From Stieleria mannarensis (lineage in GTDB: Bacteria > Planctomycetota > Planctomycetia > Pirellulales > Pirellulaceae): a DNA stretch of 64,000 nt. The position numbers were made by a program, and so were the translations under genes. The notes under the pieces were generated by a model, which saw nothing but the letters and a program-made list of their open reading frames with translations, was not told the DNA's origin and searched no databases. Numbering within the stretch: the stretch's first letter is position 1; the number at the start of each line of letters is the position of its first letter. Below are positions 49,830-59,159 of this stretch, piece by piece. The stretch covers positions 1 through 64,000 of the forward strand of contig NZ_JACEHH010000045.1 in the NCBI RefSeq assembly GCF_014154935.1, written 5' to 3'.

Positions 49830-51287
49830 TTACGCGATGATGTCGTGGATCACGTGGCCTTTAACATCGGTCAGCCGCATGTCGCGGCCGCCGAAGCGGA
49901 ACGTCGATCGCGTGTGGTCGACTCCCATCAAGTGCAACATCGTGGCGTGCAGGTCGTGGATTTCGACACGGTTTTCGATCGCCTTGTAACCGAATTCATC
50001 GGTCGCGCCGTAGGTCGTGCCGCGTTTGACCCCGCCGCCGGCCATCCAAATCGAGAAACCGAATTGGTTGTGATCGCGGCCGTCTTTGCCTTGGGCGAAC
50101 GGCGTGCGTCCGAACTCACCGGCCCAGACCACCAGGGTTTCATCCAACATGCCCCGCTGGCGAAGGTCTTTCAGCAGCGCGGCGATCGGCTGGTCGACCG
50201 CGCGGGCGTTGTTCTCGTGCCCCTGTTTCAGGTTGCCGTGTTGGTCCCAGCGGTCGCCGCCGACTTGAGGGCAGGTCAGTTCGATAAACCGAACGCCGCT
50301 TTCGACCATGCGGCGGGCGATCAAGCACTGGGCGGCATAAATCCGCGTCGGTTCGTACTCTGATTCCATCCCGTACATTTTCTGCACGTGCGCCGGTTCG
50401 TCTTTGATCGACATCACTTCGGGAACCGCCATCTGCATCGCGTAGGCGAGTTCATAGTTGCGGATCGCGGAATCCAGGCTGTCGTGTCGGCCAAAGTGCT
50501 CGGCGGCAAATCCATCCAGCTGGCCGATCAGGTCCAGTTTTTCACGCTGCCGGACCGGGGACGATTCGGTCGGGGTGATGTTGGCGACACCGCTTCCCGA
50601 TGGTTTGAACACCGACCCCTGGTAGCTGGCCGGCAGAAACCCGCTGCCGAAACAATCCAAACCGCCCGGCGGGATCAGCCCTCCGTTGATGACGACAAAC
50701 CCGGGCAGGTTTTGACACACGCTGCCGAGACCGTAGTTGACCCATGCGCCCATGCTGGGACGCCCCTGCAGCCCGCTGCCGGTATGCAAAAAGTAATTGG
50801 CAAAGGTGTGTTCGGGGAATTCGGAAACCATCGATCGCACGACCGCCAGCTCGTCGACACAGGTCGCCACGTGGGGAAACAGGCTGCTGACCGGGATCCC
50901 CGAATCGCCGTGTTGCTTGAATTCCCACGGGCTGCCCAGCACGGTGCCGTTGTTGTTGAACTGGGTGGGTTCGACATCGAATAGGCTGGCGGGGTCTTTG
51001 CCGTTGAATTTGGTCAGCAGCGGTTTGGGATCGAAGGTGTCGATCTGTGACGGTCCGCCATCCATGTACAAGAAGATCACGTTCTTGGCACGGACCTGGT
51101 GGTGCGGACCGTGGCCGGCTTTACCGAGTTCATCGGACTGCGACGACTCAAGGGAATACGCGGCATCCTGGGCGAGCCCGGCCAGGGCCACCGCGCCAAA
51201 GCCGCTGGCGCAGCGACGCAACATGTCGCGGCGCGAGGTCGGTGCGGATTGAAACCGCCGACAGTGAAATTGGGCGTGCTTGGTCAT
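49830..51287 (-). CDS. DUF1501 protein, Tat-exported
   Basis: 485 residues of the planctomycete DUF1501 (sulfatase/alkaline-phosphatase-like) family. The twin-arginine signal is about 18-46 (SRRDMLRRCASGFGAVALAG). Family words include NVIFLYMDGGPSQIDTFDPK, GLDCFGSGFLPASYQGS, RRMVESGVRFIELTCPQVGG, VVWAGEFGRTPFAQGKDGRD and HLMGVDHTRSTFRFGGRDMR. ATG 51287 overlaps the stop of the upstream PSD1 gene by 4 bp. These two genes occur as a pair in many planctomycetes. The biochemical role is unproven; polysaccharide or sulfated-polymer degradation is often suggested. Confidence 0.93.
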   Translation of the reverse strand: MTKHAQFHCRRFQSAPTSRRDMLRRCASGFGAVALAGLAQDAAYSLESSQSDELGKAGHGPHHQVRAKNVIFLYMDGGPSQIDTFDPKPLLTKFNGKDPASLFDVEPTQFNNNGTVLGSPWEFKQHGDSGIPVSSLFPHVATCVDELAVVRSMVSEFPEHTFANYFLHTGSGLQGRPSMGAWVNYGLGSVCQNLPGFVVINGGLIPPGGLDCFGSGFLPASYQGSVFKPSGSGVANITPTESSPVRQREKLDLIGQLDGFAAEHFGRHDSLDSAIRNYELAYAMQMAVPEVMSIKDEPAHVQKMYGMESEYEPTRIYAAQCLIARRMVESGVRFIELTCPQVGGDRWDQHGNLKQGHENNARAVDQPIAALLKDLRQRGMLDETLVVWAGEFGRTPFAQGKDGRDHNQFGFSIWMAGGGVKRGTTYGATDEFGYKAIENRVEIHDLHATMLHLMGVDHTRSTFRFGGRDMRLTDVKGHVIHDIIA

Positions 51288-54200
51288 CGCAGAAAAATGA
51301 ACTCCTTGGTGTTGATCAGCGCGTGGGCGAAATCGCTCCACAATTGCACGTCATCCGGTCCGACGTTGCGGGCGTCCTGTTGGGTTTTGAAGAACGCTTC
51401 GGCGACCGCCAATTCCGGATCGGTCGGCTGTCTCGCAAACGCCGACTGGTACATCCAGCGGATCCGCGGCCCGCTTTGCGAATGCAACGCGAGGGCACGT
51501 CGGGCCCACTTGCCGGCCAGATCGACCACCAGCGGGTCGTTCATCAGGATCAACGCCTGGGCGGGAACATTGGACACGTTCCGCCGCCCCATCGTGCTGA
51601 AGGGAACGGGCGTGTCGAAGGTCAACATGAACGGCGAGAGAAAGTTGCGTCGAACGGCGGTGTAAATCGATCGTCGTCGGGCGCCATCGAGCGGTCCGCT
51701 CTTTCCAGGCCGGCCGCGGCCGTCCATGAAGGTGGTCAGGTGAATCGGAATCGGTTCGCCATACAGCGTCGGATCCAGTTCACCGGAGATCGACAACAGC
51801 GCGTCACGGATCACTTCGCCTTCGAGACGCTTGGGCGGGCGATGGTGATACAACAAGTTTTTCGGATCGCTGCCGATCGCGGATTCATCGGCCAGGCTGG
51901 ACATTTGATAGGTCCGCGAAAGCACAATCATGCGGATCATCTGTTTCAGACTCTGGCCGTTCTCACGAAAGCGAGTCGCCAGATGATCCAACAATTCCGG
52001 GTGCGTCGGGCGTTGGCCCAGAACCCCGAAATCATCCGTGCTGGGCACGATGCCGCGACCGATCAGGTAGTGCCAGATCCGATTGACGATGACGCGGGAG
52101 GTCAGTGGATTGGCGGGATCATTGATGTGTTCGGCCAATTCCAACCGGCCGCTTCCCGATCGGATTTCCATCGGGGCGTTTCCGGAAACGGCGGTCAAAA
52201 AGTGCCTCGGTTCGACCGCACCGGGCTTGGATGAGTTTCCGCGAATGTAAATGTGAGCGTCTTCGCCGCTGCCGTCCATCATCGCCATGGCCAGTCGAGA
52301 GCGGTGCATGATCTGTGACTGCAACTGCGATCGTTCTTGTGACCATAAACGGGCGATTTCGGAAAGTTCGTCAGCCAGGACTCCGTGGGCCTCGCTCGCC
52401 ATCTTCTCGACACCGGCCGCGATCGACTGTTGACGTTTCTTTAACTGATTGCGAGTCTGCTTTGATGCCCCTTGGGTGATCAGCGAAACTTCCAATTGGG
52501 CGTTTTCATCCGGTGTGAATTCCAGGTGCAGCCGGTGGCCGACGTAACGTTTCAGATTCAATTGCACCCAATCATCGGTCGCCTTGATCGGCTTGATCGT
52601 CTCGCCGTGCAACGGTCCGGCGATCAAACGGTGCGAGTCCACACAGGCGACGACATGGCCGGCACCGCGGACCAGACAGGCGACGTTGCCATCGGTCAGG
52701 GTGAACGTGGGGGTACGCAGGGTGCGGCTGCTGCGCGGCAACTTGGCCAGCCGGCTTCGGTTGCCCATCCCCGTTTCGCTGACCGATTTCAATCCGTTCC
52801 AGAACGGATCACTGACCGCGGCGGCAACGGGCGTGAATTCGATCACCGGGCCGTCGTCTTTGGCAGACACGACGGGCTGGCCGGCCTGGCGTGGTTGGTC
52901 GCCGAACAGAAACCCGTCCTGATAGTACTGGTCGGCCGCGATGGATTGGTAGTCAAACACGACCGCCCGGGCCAATTCCTCTTCGACCGGACCGACCGGC
53001 TCACGCGACAACTGGTGCTCGGCCAACAACTGCTGGACCGAATGGCGATACTTGGCATCGATCGCCGCCAGTTGCTCGGCAACCTTGCGATTGTGGTCGA
53101 TCGATTCGAATCGGACTTGTCGATAATCACTGCCCTGCAGGAAGCCGGTCAGCGAGTAGTAGTCGGCGGTTGAGATGGCGTCGAACTTGTGATCGTGACA
53201 ACGGGCACAGGAAACCGTCACGCCCAAGAAGGTCTTGGACATCACGTCGATCATGTTGTCGAACCGATCGCTTTCGTCTTTCAGGATGTCCACCGGCGAA
53301 TGAACCCATTCGCCGAGAAACCAAAACCCGGTGCCCAGGATCGATTCGTTGAACCCTTGTTCGGGATTCGTTCGCGGCTCGGCCAGCAGGTCACCGGCCA
53401 GGTGTTCGCGGACCAGTTGGTCGTAGGGCACGTCGGCGTTCAGGGCGCGAATGATGTAGTCACGATACTGATACGCATTGGGCGCATCGTTGTCGAACTC
53501 GTGGCCGCGCGATTCGGCATAACGCACCAAATCCAACCAATGTCGGCCCCAGCGTTCACCGAAGTGCTGTGAATCGAGCAACTGGTCGACCAGCCGCTCA
53601 AACGCCTGGGGGGAGTCGTCGCTGAGAAACTGTTCGGCTTGCTCGGGTGTCGGCGGCAATCCGATCAAATCGAACGACACGCGGCGCAGCAGCGCCGATC
53701 GGTCGGCGTCGCCGGCCGGTTGCAGTCCCGCCTGTTCGAGCCGGTGGAGCACGAAATGATCCAGCGGAATCCGCGGCCAGGATGCATGTTCAACCGTGGG
53801 GATTTCGGGCGAGCCCACCGGTTGCCACACCCAGTGGTCTTGGGCACGTTGCCGGAGATCGAATTCGGGCCGCGTCACCGTTTCGGCCGGTGCGTCTTCT
53901 TCGGGCCAGGGGGCTCCGATTTCCACCCACCGTTCCAGCGTCGCGATGTCCTCGTCCGGCAGCTTCCCTTTGGGCGGCATTTCGTACGAGTCGTAGCGCA
54001 CCGCTTCGATCAACAGGCTGCCGTCGGCGTCGCCGGGAACGACCGCTTCACCGGAGTCGCCGCCTTCGAGCATCGCCGCCAGACTGTCGACCCGCAGCCC
54101 CGCTTGGATGGTTTTTGATGTCGTGCTGTGACAGGAATAACAATGCTCGGCGAGCAACGGACGGACTTCTTTCTCAAAGAACTCTAACTTTTCTGCGCTC

Positions 54201-54307
54201 GGTGCGCTGGCGCTCGGTGCAGCGGCCATCGCGGCCCCCGCCAAAGGGCAGGTCAGCAAGCCGGCGGTTAGTAGGCTGCGCCATGCAAAGTTCCAAATCG
54301 AAATCAC
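51284..54307 (-). CDS. PSCyt1-DUF1549-DUF1553 protein (planctomycete c-type cytochrome-like)
   Basis: 1007 residues. GTG at 54307 is chosen: GGAG lies five bases upstream and it directly gives a signal peptide (ISIWNFAWRSLLTAGLLTCP), whereas the longer frame only adds non-signal sequence. The N-terminal PSCyt1 domain has a heme-binding CxxCH motif (HCYSCHSTTSK, near residue 55) and a downstream methionine ligand candidate in YEMPPKGKLPDED. DUF1549 is about 170-390 (WPRIPLDHFVLHRLEQAGLQ) and DUF1553 is about 640-980 (RVIVNRIWHYLIGRGIVPST). It is exported. It forms an operon with DUF1501. Confidence 0.93.
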   Translation of the reverse strand: MISIWNFAWRSLLTAGLLTCPLAGAAMAAAPSASAPSAEKLEFFEKEVRPLLAEHCYSCHSTTSKTIQAGLRVDSLAAMLEGGDSGEAVVPGDADGSLLIEAVRYDSYEMPPKGKLPDEDIATLERWVEIGAPWPEEDAPAETVTRPEFDLRQRAQDHWVWQPVGSPEIPTVEHASWPRIPLDHFVLHRLEQAGLQPAGDADRSALLRRVSFDLIGLPPTPEQAEQFLSDDSPQAFERLVDQLLDSQHFGERWGRHWLDLVRYAESRGHEFDNDAPNAYQYRDYIIRALNADVPYDQLVREHLAGDLLAEPRTNPEQGFNESILGTGFWFLGEWVHSPVDILKDESDRFDNMIDVMSKTFLGVTVSCARCHDHKFDAISTADYYSLTGFLQGSDYRQVRFESIDHNRKVAEQLAAIDAKYRHSVQQLLAEHQLSREPVGPVEEELARAVVFDYQSIAADQYYQDGFLFGDQPRQAGQPVVSAKDDGPVIEFTPVAAAVSDPFWNGLKSVSETGMGNRSRLAKLPRSSRTLRTPTFTLTDGNVACLVRGAGHVVACVDSHRLIAGPLHGETIKPIKATDDWVQLNLKRYVGHRLHLEFTPDENAQLEVSLITQGASKQTRNQLKKRQQSIAAGVEKMASEAHGVLADELSEIARLWSQERSQLQSQIMHRSRLAMAMMDGSGEDAHIYIRGNSSKPGAVEPRHFLTAVSGNAPMEIRSGSGRLELAEHINDPANPLTSRVIVNRIWHYLIGRGIVPSTDDFGVLGQRPTHPELLDHLATRFRENGQSLKQMIRMIVLSRTYQMSSLADESAIGSDPKNLLYHHRPPKRLEGEVIRDALLSISGELDPTLYGEPIPIHLTTFMDGRGRPGKSGPLDGARRRSIYTAVRRNFLSPFMLTFDTPVPFSTMGRRNVSNVPAQALILMNDPLVVDLAGKWARRALALHSQSGPRIRWMYQSAFARQPTDPELAVAEAFFKTQQDARNVGPDDVQLWSDFAHALINTKEFIFLR

Positions 54308-55189
54308 TTCATCTCCAGAATGAGCGAAATTGGGGGGACGAACCAGATAGTTTAGCTGAAGTTCGATGATCGCGGCTTGGGCAGTTTTTTTCCCAGACGC
54401 AATGGTCTTGAGGGGGAACGCCGCGGGTGGGGAGTCCATTATGACGGCTGAGATTGGAAGCCGCGAGAGGAAACTGCGACACGCGGCGGGCAATTTACGA
54501 CTCTGGCCGGGAGCATTGGTGTCTACGCAAGTCGGCTCGCAAATGAGGACATGGCTCCCCTCTCCCTAAAACAGATCGCGCGAAAGACTTGGATCGCGGA
54601 CTAACGATGACCGCGATCTGTTTTGGGGAGAGGGGCTGGGGGTGAGGGGCTCAGCATGGACACGCTTCCAATCGATAGACCCGCTAAATCGCCGATGGTT
54701 TTGCGGTGCGATTGTCGCAAGGACTCTTTGCTTCGGCGTGAATGACCCTCGTCGGATCTTCTCCGCTGCCGGCGGTCACGATGGAGTGGATCCCCCTCAC
54801 CCCCGGCCCCTCTCCCCCGAAACTCTGGCTCGCTTAGGCTCGCCAGAGTTTCGGAGGAGAGGGGAGCCCGTTTCATTTTTGCTCTGTGAAACTTCCGCTC
54901 CAATAGGGGACGCTTACGCTGAGCCGCGAAGTCATTTTCCCCAGCCCTTCTCTGTGCGCAAAGCCGGGGGAGCAGGGAGCCATGGTAAGTTGTGTCGACA
55001 CCAATGCCTGACAGGGAGGGGCGAGCGCAGCGAGGGGAGGGTCGTTTGCTGGTGTTTGAGTGCATCCGAGCCGCAGGCAACCCTCCCCGCTCCGAGGATC
55101 CAATGGACGGTGCCATCCATCATCTTCTTACCCCCAAAATCTTCTTACCCTTTCTCCGCGATGGCTAGGAAAACCGAATGGGCCGCGTC
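54308..55189. repeat. intergenic repeat region with two long hairpins
   Basis: No gene is supported in these 880 bp. Hairpin 1 pairs 54557-54579 (CCCCTCTCCCTAAAACAGAT...) with 54612-54635. Hairpin 2 pairs 54807-54829 (CCCCTCTCCCCCGAAACTCT...) with 54842-54864. The two share the outer CCCCTCTCCC / GGGAGAGGGG arms but have different inner stems. Between and after them are CCCCTCACCCCC words and, at 55011-55100, a GAGGGGCGAGCGCAGCGAGG sequence related to the repeats near 24742 and 32687. Confidence 0.65.
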
Positions 55190-56215
55190 CTACGTTTGAT
55201 CCATCACGATCACCTTTGCACCGCGGACATGCCCGTGCTTGAGTTCCACCAACGCCTGGTTGGCCTGTCGGAGCGTGTAGGTTTCGACTTTTGGACGGAT
55301 CGGAATTTGTGCCGCGATCGGCAGGAATTCGGCGAGGTCGTTGCCGGTGATGTTGGCGACGCTTTTGATTTCTTTTTCCATCCAGAGGTGGTCGTGATAC
55401 GACAGCCGGCTTAATTCCTGTTTGTCAGCGTCCTCTTTGCGAATCGCGTTGATCACCAACCGCCCGGCGGGCCGCAGATTGCGCAGTGCTTCGACGATCG
55501 GTTTCCAGGCCGGCGTGGTGTCGATGATCGCTTGCAGCGGTTCAGGCGAGGTGGCTTCGCTCGCACCCGCCCAGTGGGCGCCCATCTCTAACGCGAATTG
55601 TCGCGAGCGTTGATCGCGGGCGAACACGTAGACCTTGGTTCGCGGATACAGATGGCGAACCAGTTGCAAGACCAAGTGCGCCGATCCGCCGAACCCGGTT
55701 AGCCCCAACGGGTCGCCGTCGCTCAGATTGGCTAGCCGCAGAGCGCGGTAACCGATGCCACCGGCGCACAGCAGCGGTGCCGCTTCGGCGTCGCCGAACG
55801 TCTCTGGGATCGGGAAAATGTACCTCGCATCGGCGCACATGTACTCGGCGTAGCCTCCGTTGACGTCGCGTCCGGTCGCGCGGAATTCGGGGCTCAGGTT
55901 TTCCTGGCTGGTTCCCGATGAAGCATAGATCCATCCGATTCCGACGCGCCGGCCGACGGTCCATTGGGCAACGCCCGCCCCCAGCGTGACGATCCGCCCG
56001 ACGATTTCGTGGCCGGGGACAACGGGAAATTGCGACGGTGCGGTGCGGCCTTCGATTTCATCCAGCTCCGTGTGACAGACGCCGCACGAAAGCACCTTCA
56101 CCAACACCTGTCCCGCCCCCGGATCCGGGATCGGCAATGAGGTGAATTCCAGCGGAGTGCGGCAATCGTCAAGCGAGACGATTCCAGGCAGCACCATCGC
56201 GTTCATCATGTCCAT
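55190..56215 (-). CDS. zinc-type alcohol dehydrogenase lacking structural-zinc cysteines
   Basis: 341 residues of the MDR alcohol dehydrogenase family (AdhP/AdhA-like). Catalytic zinc ligands are present: Cys in LSCGVCHTELDE, His-Glu in VVPGHEIVG, and Cys in PLLCAGGIGYRAL. The NAD-binding GxGxxG region reads GLTGFGGSAHLVLQL. The four structural-zinc cysteines normally found after the GW strand are all replaced (GWIYASSGTSQENLSPEFRA). ATG 56215 has GGAG eight bases upstream; a start twelve codons earlier is less likely. It is a cytoplasmic alcohol/aldehyde oxidoreductase of unknown substrate. Confidence 0.9.
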   Translation of the reverse strand: MDMMNAMVLPGIVSLDDCRTPLEFTSLPIPDPGAGQVLVKVLSCGVCHTELDEIEGRTAPSQFPVVPGHEIVGRIVTLGAGVAQWTVGRRVGIGWIYASSGTSQENLSPEFRATGRDVNGGYAEYMCADARYIFPIPETFGDAEAAPLLCAGGIGYRALRLANLSDGDPLGLTGFGGSAHLVLQLVRHLYPRTKVYVFARDQRSRQFALEMGAHWAGASEATSPEPLQAIIDTTPAWKPIVEALRNLRPAGRLVINAIRKEDADKQELSRLSYHDHLWMEKEIKSVANITGNDLAEFLPIAAQIPIRPKVETYTLRQANQALVELKHGHVRGAKVIVMDQT

Positions 56216-56693
56216 CGGTTTGTCTCCAGCAGGGACGTCGCTGTCCCGCAACGGCGTCGGCGTTGGTTGATTTCACGCCTTTTGACATCGTGCATCTGGC
56301 ATGCCGACAGCGAGGGCGATGGAGCATGCTTTTCGGCACATGGTTTGCGACGCAATGTACGTTGGACGTTGGTGTCTCGCCTTGAGGGACCATCCAGCTT
56401 AGGACAGAGGCGAAACGCGACAAATCCAAATGATCTGGCCGATTGGGTAAGAGGTGGTCGGTTGAGGGGTGTACGACGTCCTTTCTAGGTCGTCGTGCAG
56501 AGCCCCACGGGCGACAGCCCGGAAGGGCCATCGTCCCCCGATAGAAGCATCGCCCTAAGCTGGACGGTCCCGAAAGCCTGCACACCAACGCTGTCGCCCG
56601 TGCCAAATGAGCGGGACCGAAAATTACAGGAACGACGCGGTCGTAGCGGCATCGGGTAACCAGCCTACAGATCGCAATTGCGGAGAGAGCAAG
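56216..56693. repeat. divergent intergenic region with 220-bp inverted-repeat element
   Basis: No gene is supported. 56369-56588 is bounded by imperfect 34-36-bp terminal inverted repeats: left TTGGTGTCTCGCCTTGAGGG, continuing to CCAGCTTAGG at 56403, and right CCCTAAGCTGGACGGTCCCG, continuing to CACACCAA. Inside are ACGACGTCCTTTCTAGGTCG and GCGACAGCCCGGAAGGGCC words shared with other repeats of the window. The size and ends resemble a MITE-like or compound palindromic element. Promoters for the flanking divergent genes must lie around it. Confidence 0.65.
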
Positions 56694-57554
56694 ATGGTGG
56701 AGTGGCCGATCGGATTGTCCACGGGATGTTTTTATCGCCACAGCATCTTTGAATGCCTGGAACCGATCCGCGCGGCCGGATTCGACTTGATCGAGATCTG
56801 TTCGTTTCCATCGCATTTGGATTACCACGACTTTGAGGCGGTCAAGCGCGCGGGTGATCTGATTCAACAATTGAAGCTCGAACCGTTCGCCTTTCACGCG
56901 CCGTTTGCCGAGCAGATCGATATCACGTCGCCCGATTCGGCGGTGCGGAATCGTTCGGTGGAAGAGATCGTCACGGCCGCCTCAGCCGCTGCGGAAATCG
57001 GCGTGCTGTATTTTGTGATCCACCCGGGGCCCGAGCAACATGGTCTGCCCGAAGAGGAACGCATGCACCGCATGGAAAACGCGGCACATTCATTGAATCT
57101 GATCACCTGCGAGTGCGCCGAACTGAATGTCGGTCTGATGTTGGAGAACATGATGCCACACCTGTTCTTCGGCCGTCCCCGCGACATCCTTTGGATTCTA
57201 GGCGCGATCGAAAGCACCGAAGTCGGGATTTGCCTGGACACCGGACACGCCTACCTTTCCGGCGACTTGCTCTCGGTCGCCCATAAGTTGTCGGGGCACT
57301 TGTGGATGGTGCACGCCAGCGACAATGGCGGCGAGCGGGACGACCACCTGCCGCCCGGTGATGGAAAGATCGAGTGGGAACCGTTCATCAGGCAGCTGGA
57401 GAGAGTTCACTTTGAGGGCCCCATCATCTTGGAAGTCAACGGAGACTTCGATCCGGAGACGACATTGGACGGCGCCCAGCGGGGCAGACGGTTCATCCGC
57501 GAGATAAAACGCCACGTCGAAGGTGCGAATCCGCACGTGCAGGGCTGGGCCTGA
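56694..57554 (+). CDS. sugar phosphate isomerase/epimerase-like TIM-barrel protein
   Basis: 286 residues of the AP-endonuclease-2/xylose-isomerase-like barrel superfamily. Conserved metal-site words are visible: FDLIEICSFPSHLD, FAFHAPFAEQ, VLYFVIHPGPEQHG, NVGLMLENMM, VGICLDTGHAYLSGD, LWMVHASDNGGERDDHLPPG and GPIILEVNGD. In the family the Glu, Asp, His and Glu residues bind a divalent metal. ATG 56694 is preferred over a start 29 codons upstream because GGAGAG precedes it. It is soluble; the substrate is unknown. Confidence 0.87.
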   Translation: MVEWPIGLSTGCFYRHSIFECLEPIRAAGFDLIEICSFPSHLDYHDFEAVKRAGDLIQQLKLEPFAFHAPFAEQIDITSPDSAVRNRSVEEIVTAASAAAEIGVLYFVIHPGPEQHGLPEEERMHRMENAAHSLNLITCECAELNVGLMLENMMPHLFFGRPRDILWILGAIESTEVGICLDTGHAYLSGDLLSVAHKLSGHLWMVHASDNGGERDDHLPPGDGKIEWEPFIRQLERVHFEGPIILEVNGDFDPETTLDGAQRGRRFIREIKRHVEGANPHVQGWA

Positions 57555-57967
57555 GAACGCGGCGCGCGGATTCGCCCGTCTTCCGCGCCCTTACGGGCTT
57601 CTTGCGAGTGTCCTGCGGCCATCGAATGCGTCTTTTAAATCCGCGCGATGCCTAAACACGCCTACACTCGACTGACGAAACGGCGTCGCTTGGGGGGGGA
57701 CCTTTCGCTCCGAGATTGCCTCCCTTCACAGGCCGGAACCGTTCGCGTGAAAGAAACGCCGGTAAACGAGGAAGGCCATTCCATTCGGCACAGGAGATGC
57801 ACAAATACTTGGCGGTCGACTGGATGCTCCCGCCGGAGCCGGGGGAGGTCGATTTCCTTTTCCTCGGTTGATGGCGGGGCCGAGACCAACAATCGCACGA
57901 TGGACCGCGCGATCTCGTCGCGGGCGTTTGGTTCCGATCGCGCCCAAACATTTGACAAGGGGATCCG
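57555..57967. other. intergenic region, no gene
   Basis: About 410 bp with no convincing gene; the open frames present on both strands look like non-coding translations rich in Arg and Pro. AAGGGGA lies just before the next start codon (57968). No repeat family of this window was recognised here. Confidence 0.45.
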
Positions 57968-59032
57968 ATGAGTATCGACTTAAGCACCAGTTTTGGCGGC
58001 TTACATCTTCAAGCTCCGATCGTGGTGGGCTCTTGTCCGATGACGGCGGAGGAACCGAGTCAAGTGGCCTTGGTTTCCGCCGGTGCGGGGGCGATCGTGT
58101 TGCCCTCTCTGTTCCAAGAACAAGTGCTGTTGTGGAACGATCGCAACAGCGTGGCGTTTTCGCCGCAGGAAAAAGCCCTGCTCAAACGCAGTCGACGGGT
58201 TCCGGTGGAGAACGCCGGATTGGATGCCGAGTCGTACTTGGAAATGGTCACCCGGGCGACGTCGCAATTGTCGATTCCGGTGATCGCTAGCCTGAACGGT
58301 GAAAGCGGTGGCAACTGGTTGGACTTTGCCAAGGAAGTCGAACAGGCCGGTGCGTCGGCAATCGAGTTGTGTCTGCAGCCGCCTCCGCCGAGTGTGTATG
58401 GCACCGCGCGCGAAGTCGAAGACGCGGTCGTCGACGTGGTGACCAAGATCGATCACGCGATTAAGATTCCGTTGTTCGTCAAATTGCATCGCAGCTACAC
58501 CCGACTCAGTCAGCTCTCGTGCCGATTGCTCTCGGGCGCACAGGGCTTGATTCTATTCGGCCGATTACCCGACACGGATATCTCCCTGGACACGTTCCAA
58601 CTGAAGTCCGAGTGGACGCTGACCGAGCCGGGGACGGTGACCAAGATCATCGGTCCGGTCATGCAGGTCCACAGCCACTGCCCCGGCATGCCGCTGGCCG
58701 CAAGCGGCGGTATCGGGACCAGCATCGATGTGGTGAAAGCTCTGTTGGCCGGCGCCGATGTCGCGATGGTCACTTCGGCAGTCTGTCGCGAAGGCCCGAC
58801 GGTGGTGCGGACCCTGATCGATGGGCTGCGGAATTTCATGGAGCGTCGTCACATGAAATCGCTGGACGACTTGTTCGAAAAGCGTCCGCTGGAATTCGAC
58901 TCCGAAGCCCAACGCAACGATTACTTGAAAGGGTTGACGGCGCGGTTCGATCCCGCCGAAGTCCGCCGCAAGGTCTCGCACCTGCACGGCGACCGCTGGG
59001 GCCATCCGACCAGCGATGCGGTGGAAAGCTGA
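57968..59032 (+). CDS. dihydroorotate dehydrogenase-like protein
   Basis: 354 residues. An FMN-type TIM barrel of the PyrD-like superfamily, in the group annotated as dihydroorotate dehydrogenase-like and often found next to pyruvate:ferredoxin oxidoreductase genes (none here). Visible motifs are LQAPIVVGSCPMTAEEPSQV, VIASLNGESGGNWLDFAKEV, ASAIELCLQPPPPSVYG, KIPLFVKLHRSYTRLSQLS, and the phosphate-binding LAASGGIGTSIDVVKALLAG, ADVAMVTSAV. It has a short C-terminal extension (RRHMKSLDDLFEKRPLEFDS). Whether it acts in pyrimidine synthesis is doubtful because this subgroup differs from true PyrD at the active site. Confidence 0.88.
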   Translation: MSIDLSTSFGGLHLQAPIVVGSCPMTAEEPSQVALVSAGAGAIVLPSLFQEQVLLWNDRNSVAFSPQEKALLKRSRRVPVENAGLDAESYLEMVTRATSQLSIPVIASLNGESGGNWLDFAKEVEQAGASAIELCLQPPPPSVYGTAREVEDAVVDVVTKIDHAIKIPLFVKLHRSYTRLSQLSCRLLSGAQGLILFGRLPDTDISLDTFQLKSEWTLTEPGTVTKIIGPVMQVHSHCPGMPLAASGGIGTSIDVVKALLAGADVAMVTSAVCREGPTVVRTLIDGLRNFMERRHMKSLDDLFEKRPLEFDSEAQRNDYLKGLTARFDPAEVRRKVSHLHGDRWGHPTSDAVES

Positions 59033-59159
59033 CGGCGGGTTTCGGCAGTTGCAACTTGGAGGTAACCGCACGCGCCAGCGGTTCGCTGATGCCAGCGGGA
59101 AGCGTCCGCGAGCGCCCCCACACAATCACTGCGCACACGTCCCGTTCATTGATTGAACA

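Noticed and set aside
49585-49989. 134-aa plus-strand frame between the NtrC-type gene and DUF1501
   Set aside because: Overlaps the DUF1501 3' end and the better-supported 58-aa minus-strand membrane protein; composition not protein-like.
57652-57987. Several open frames of about 100 aa on both strands before the PyrD-like gene
   Set aside because: All are Arg/Pro/Ser-rich, mutually overlapping and lack ribosome sites.
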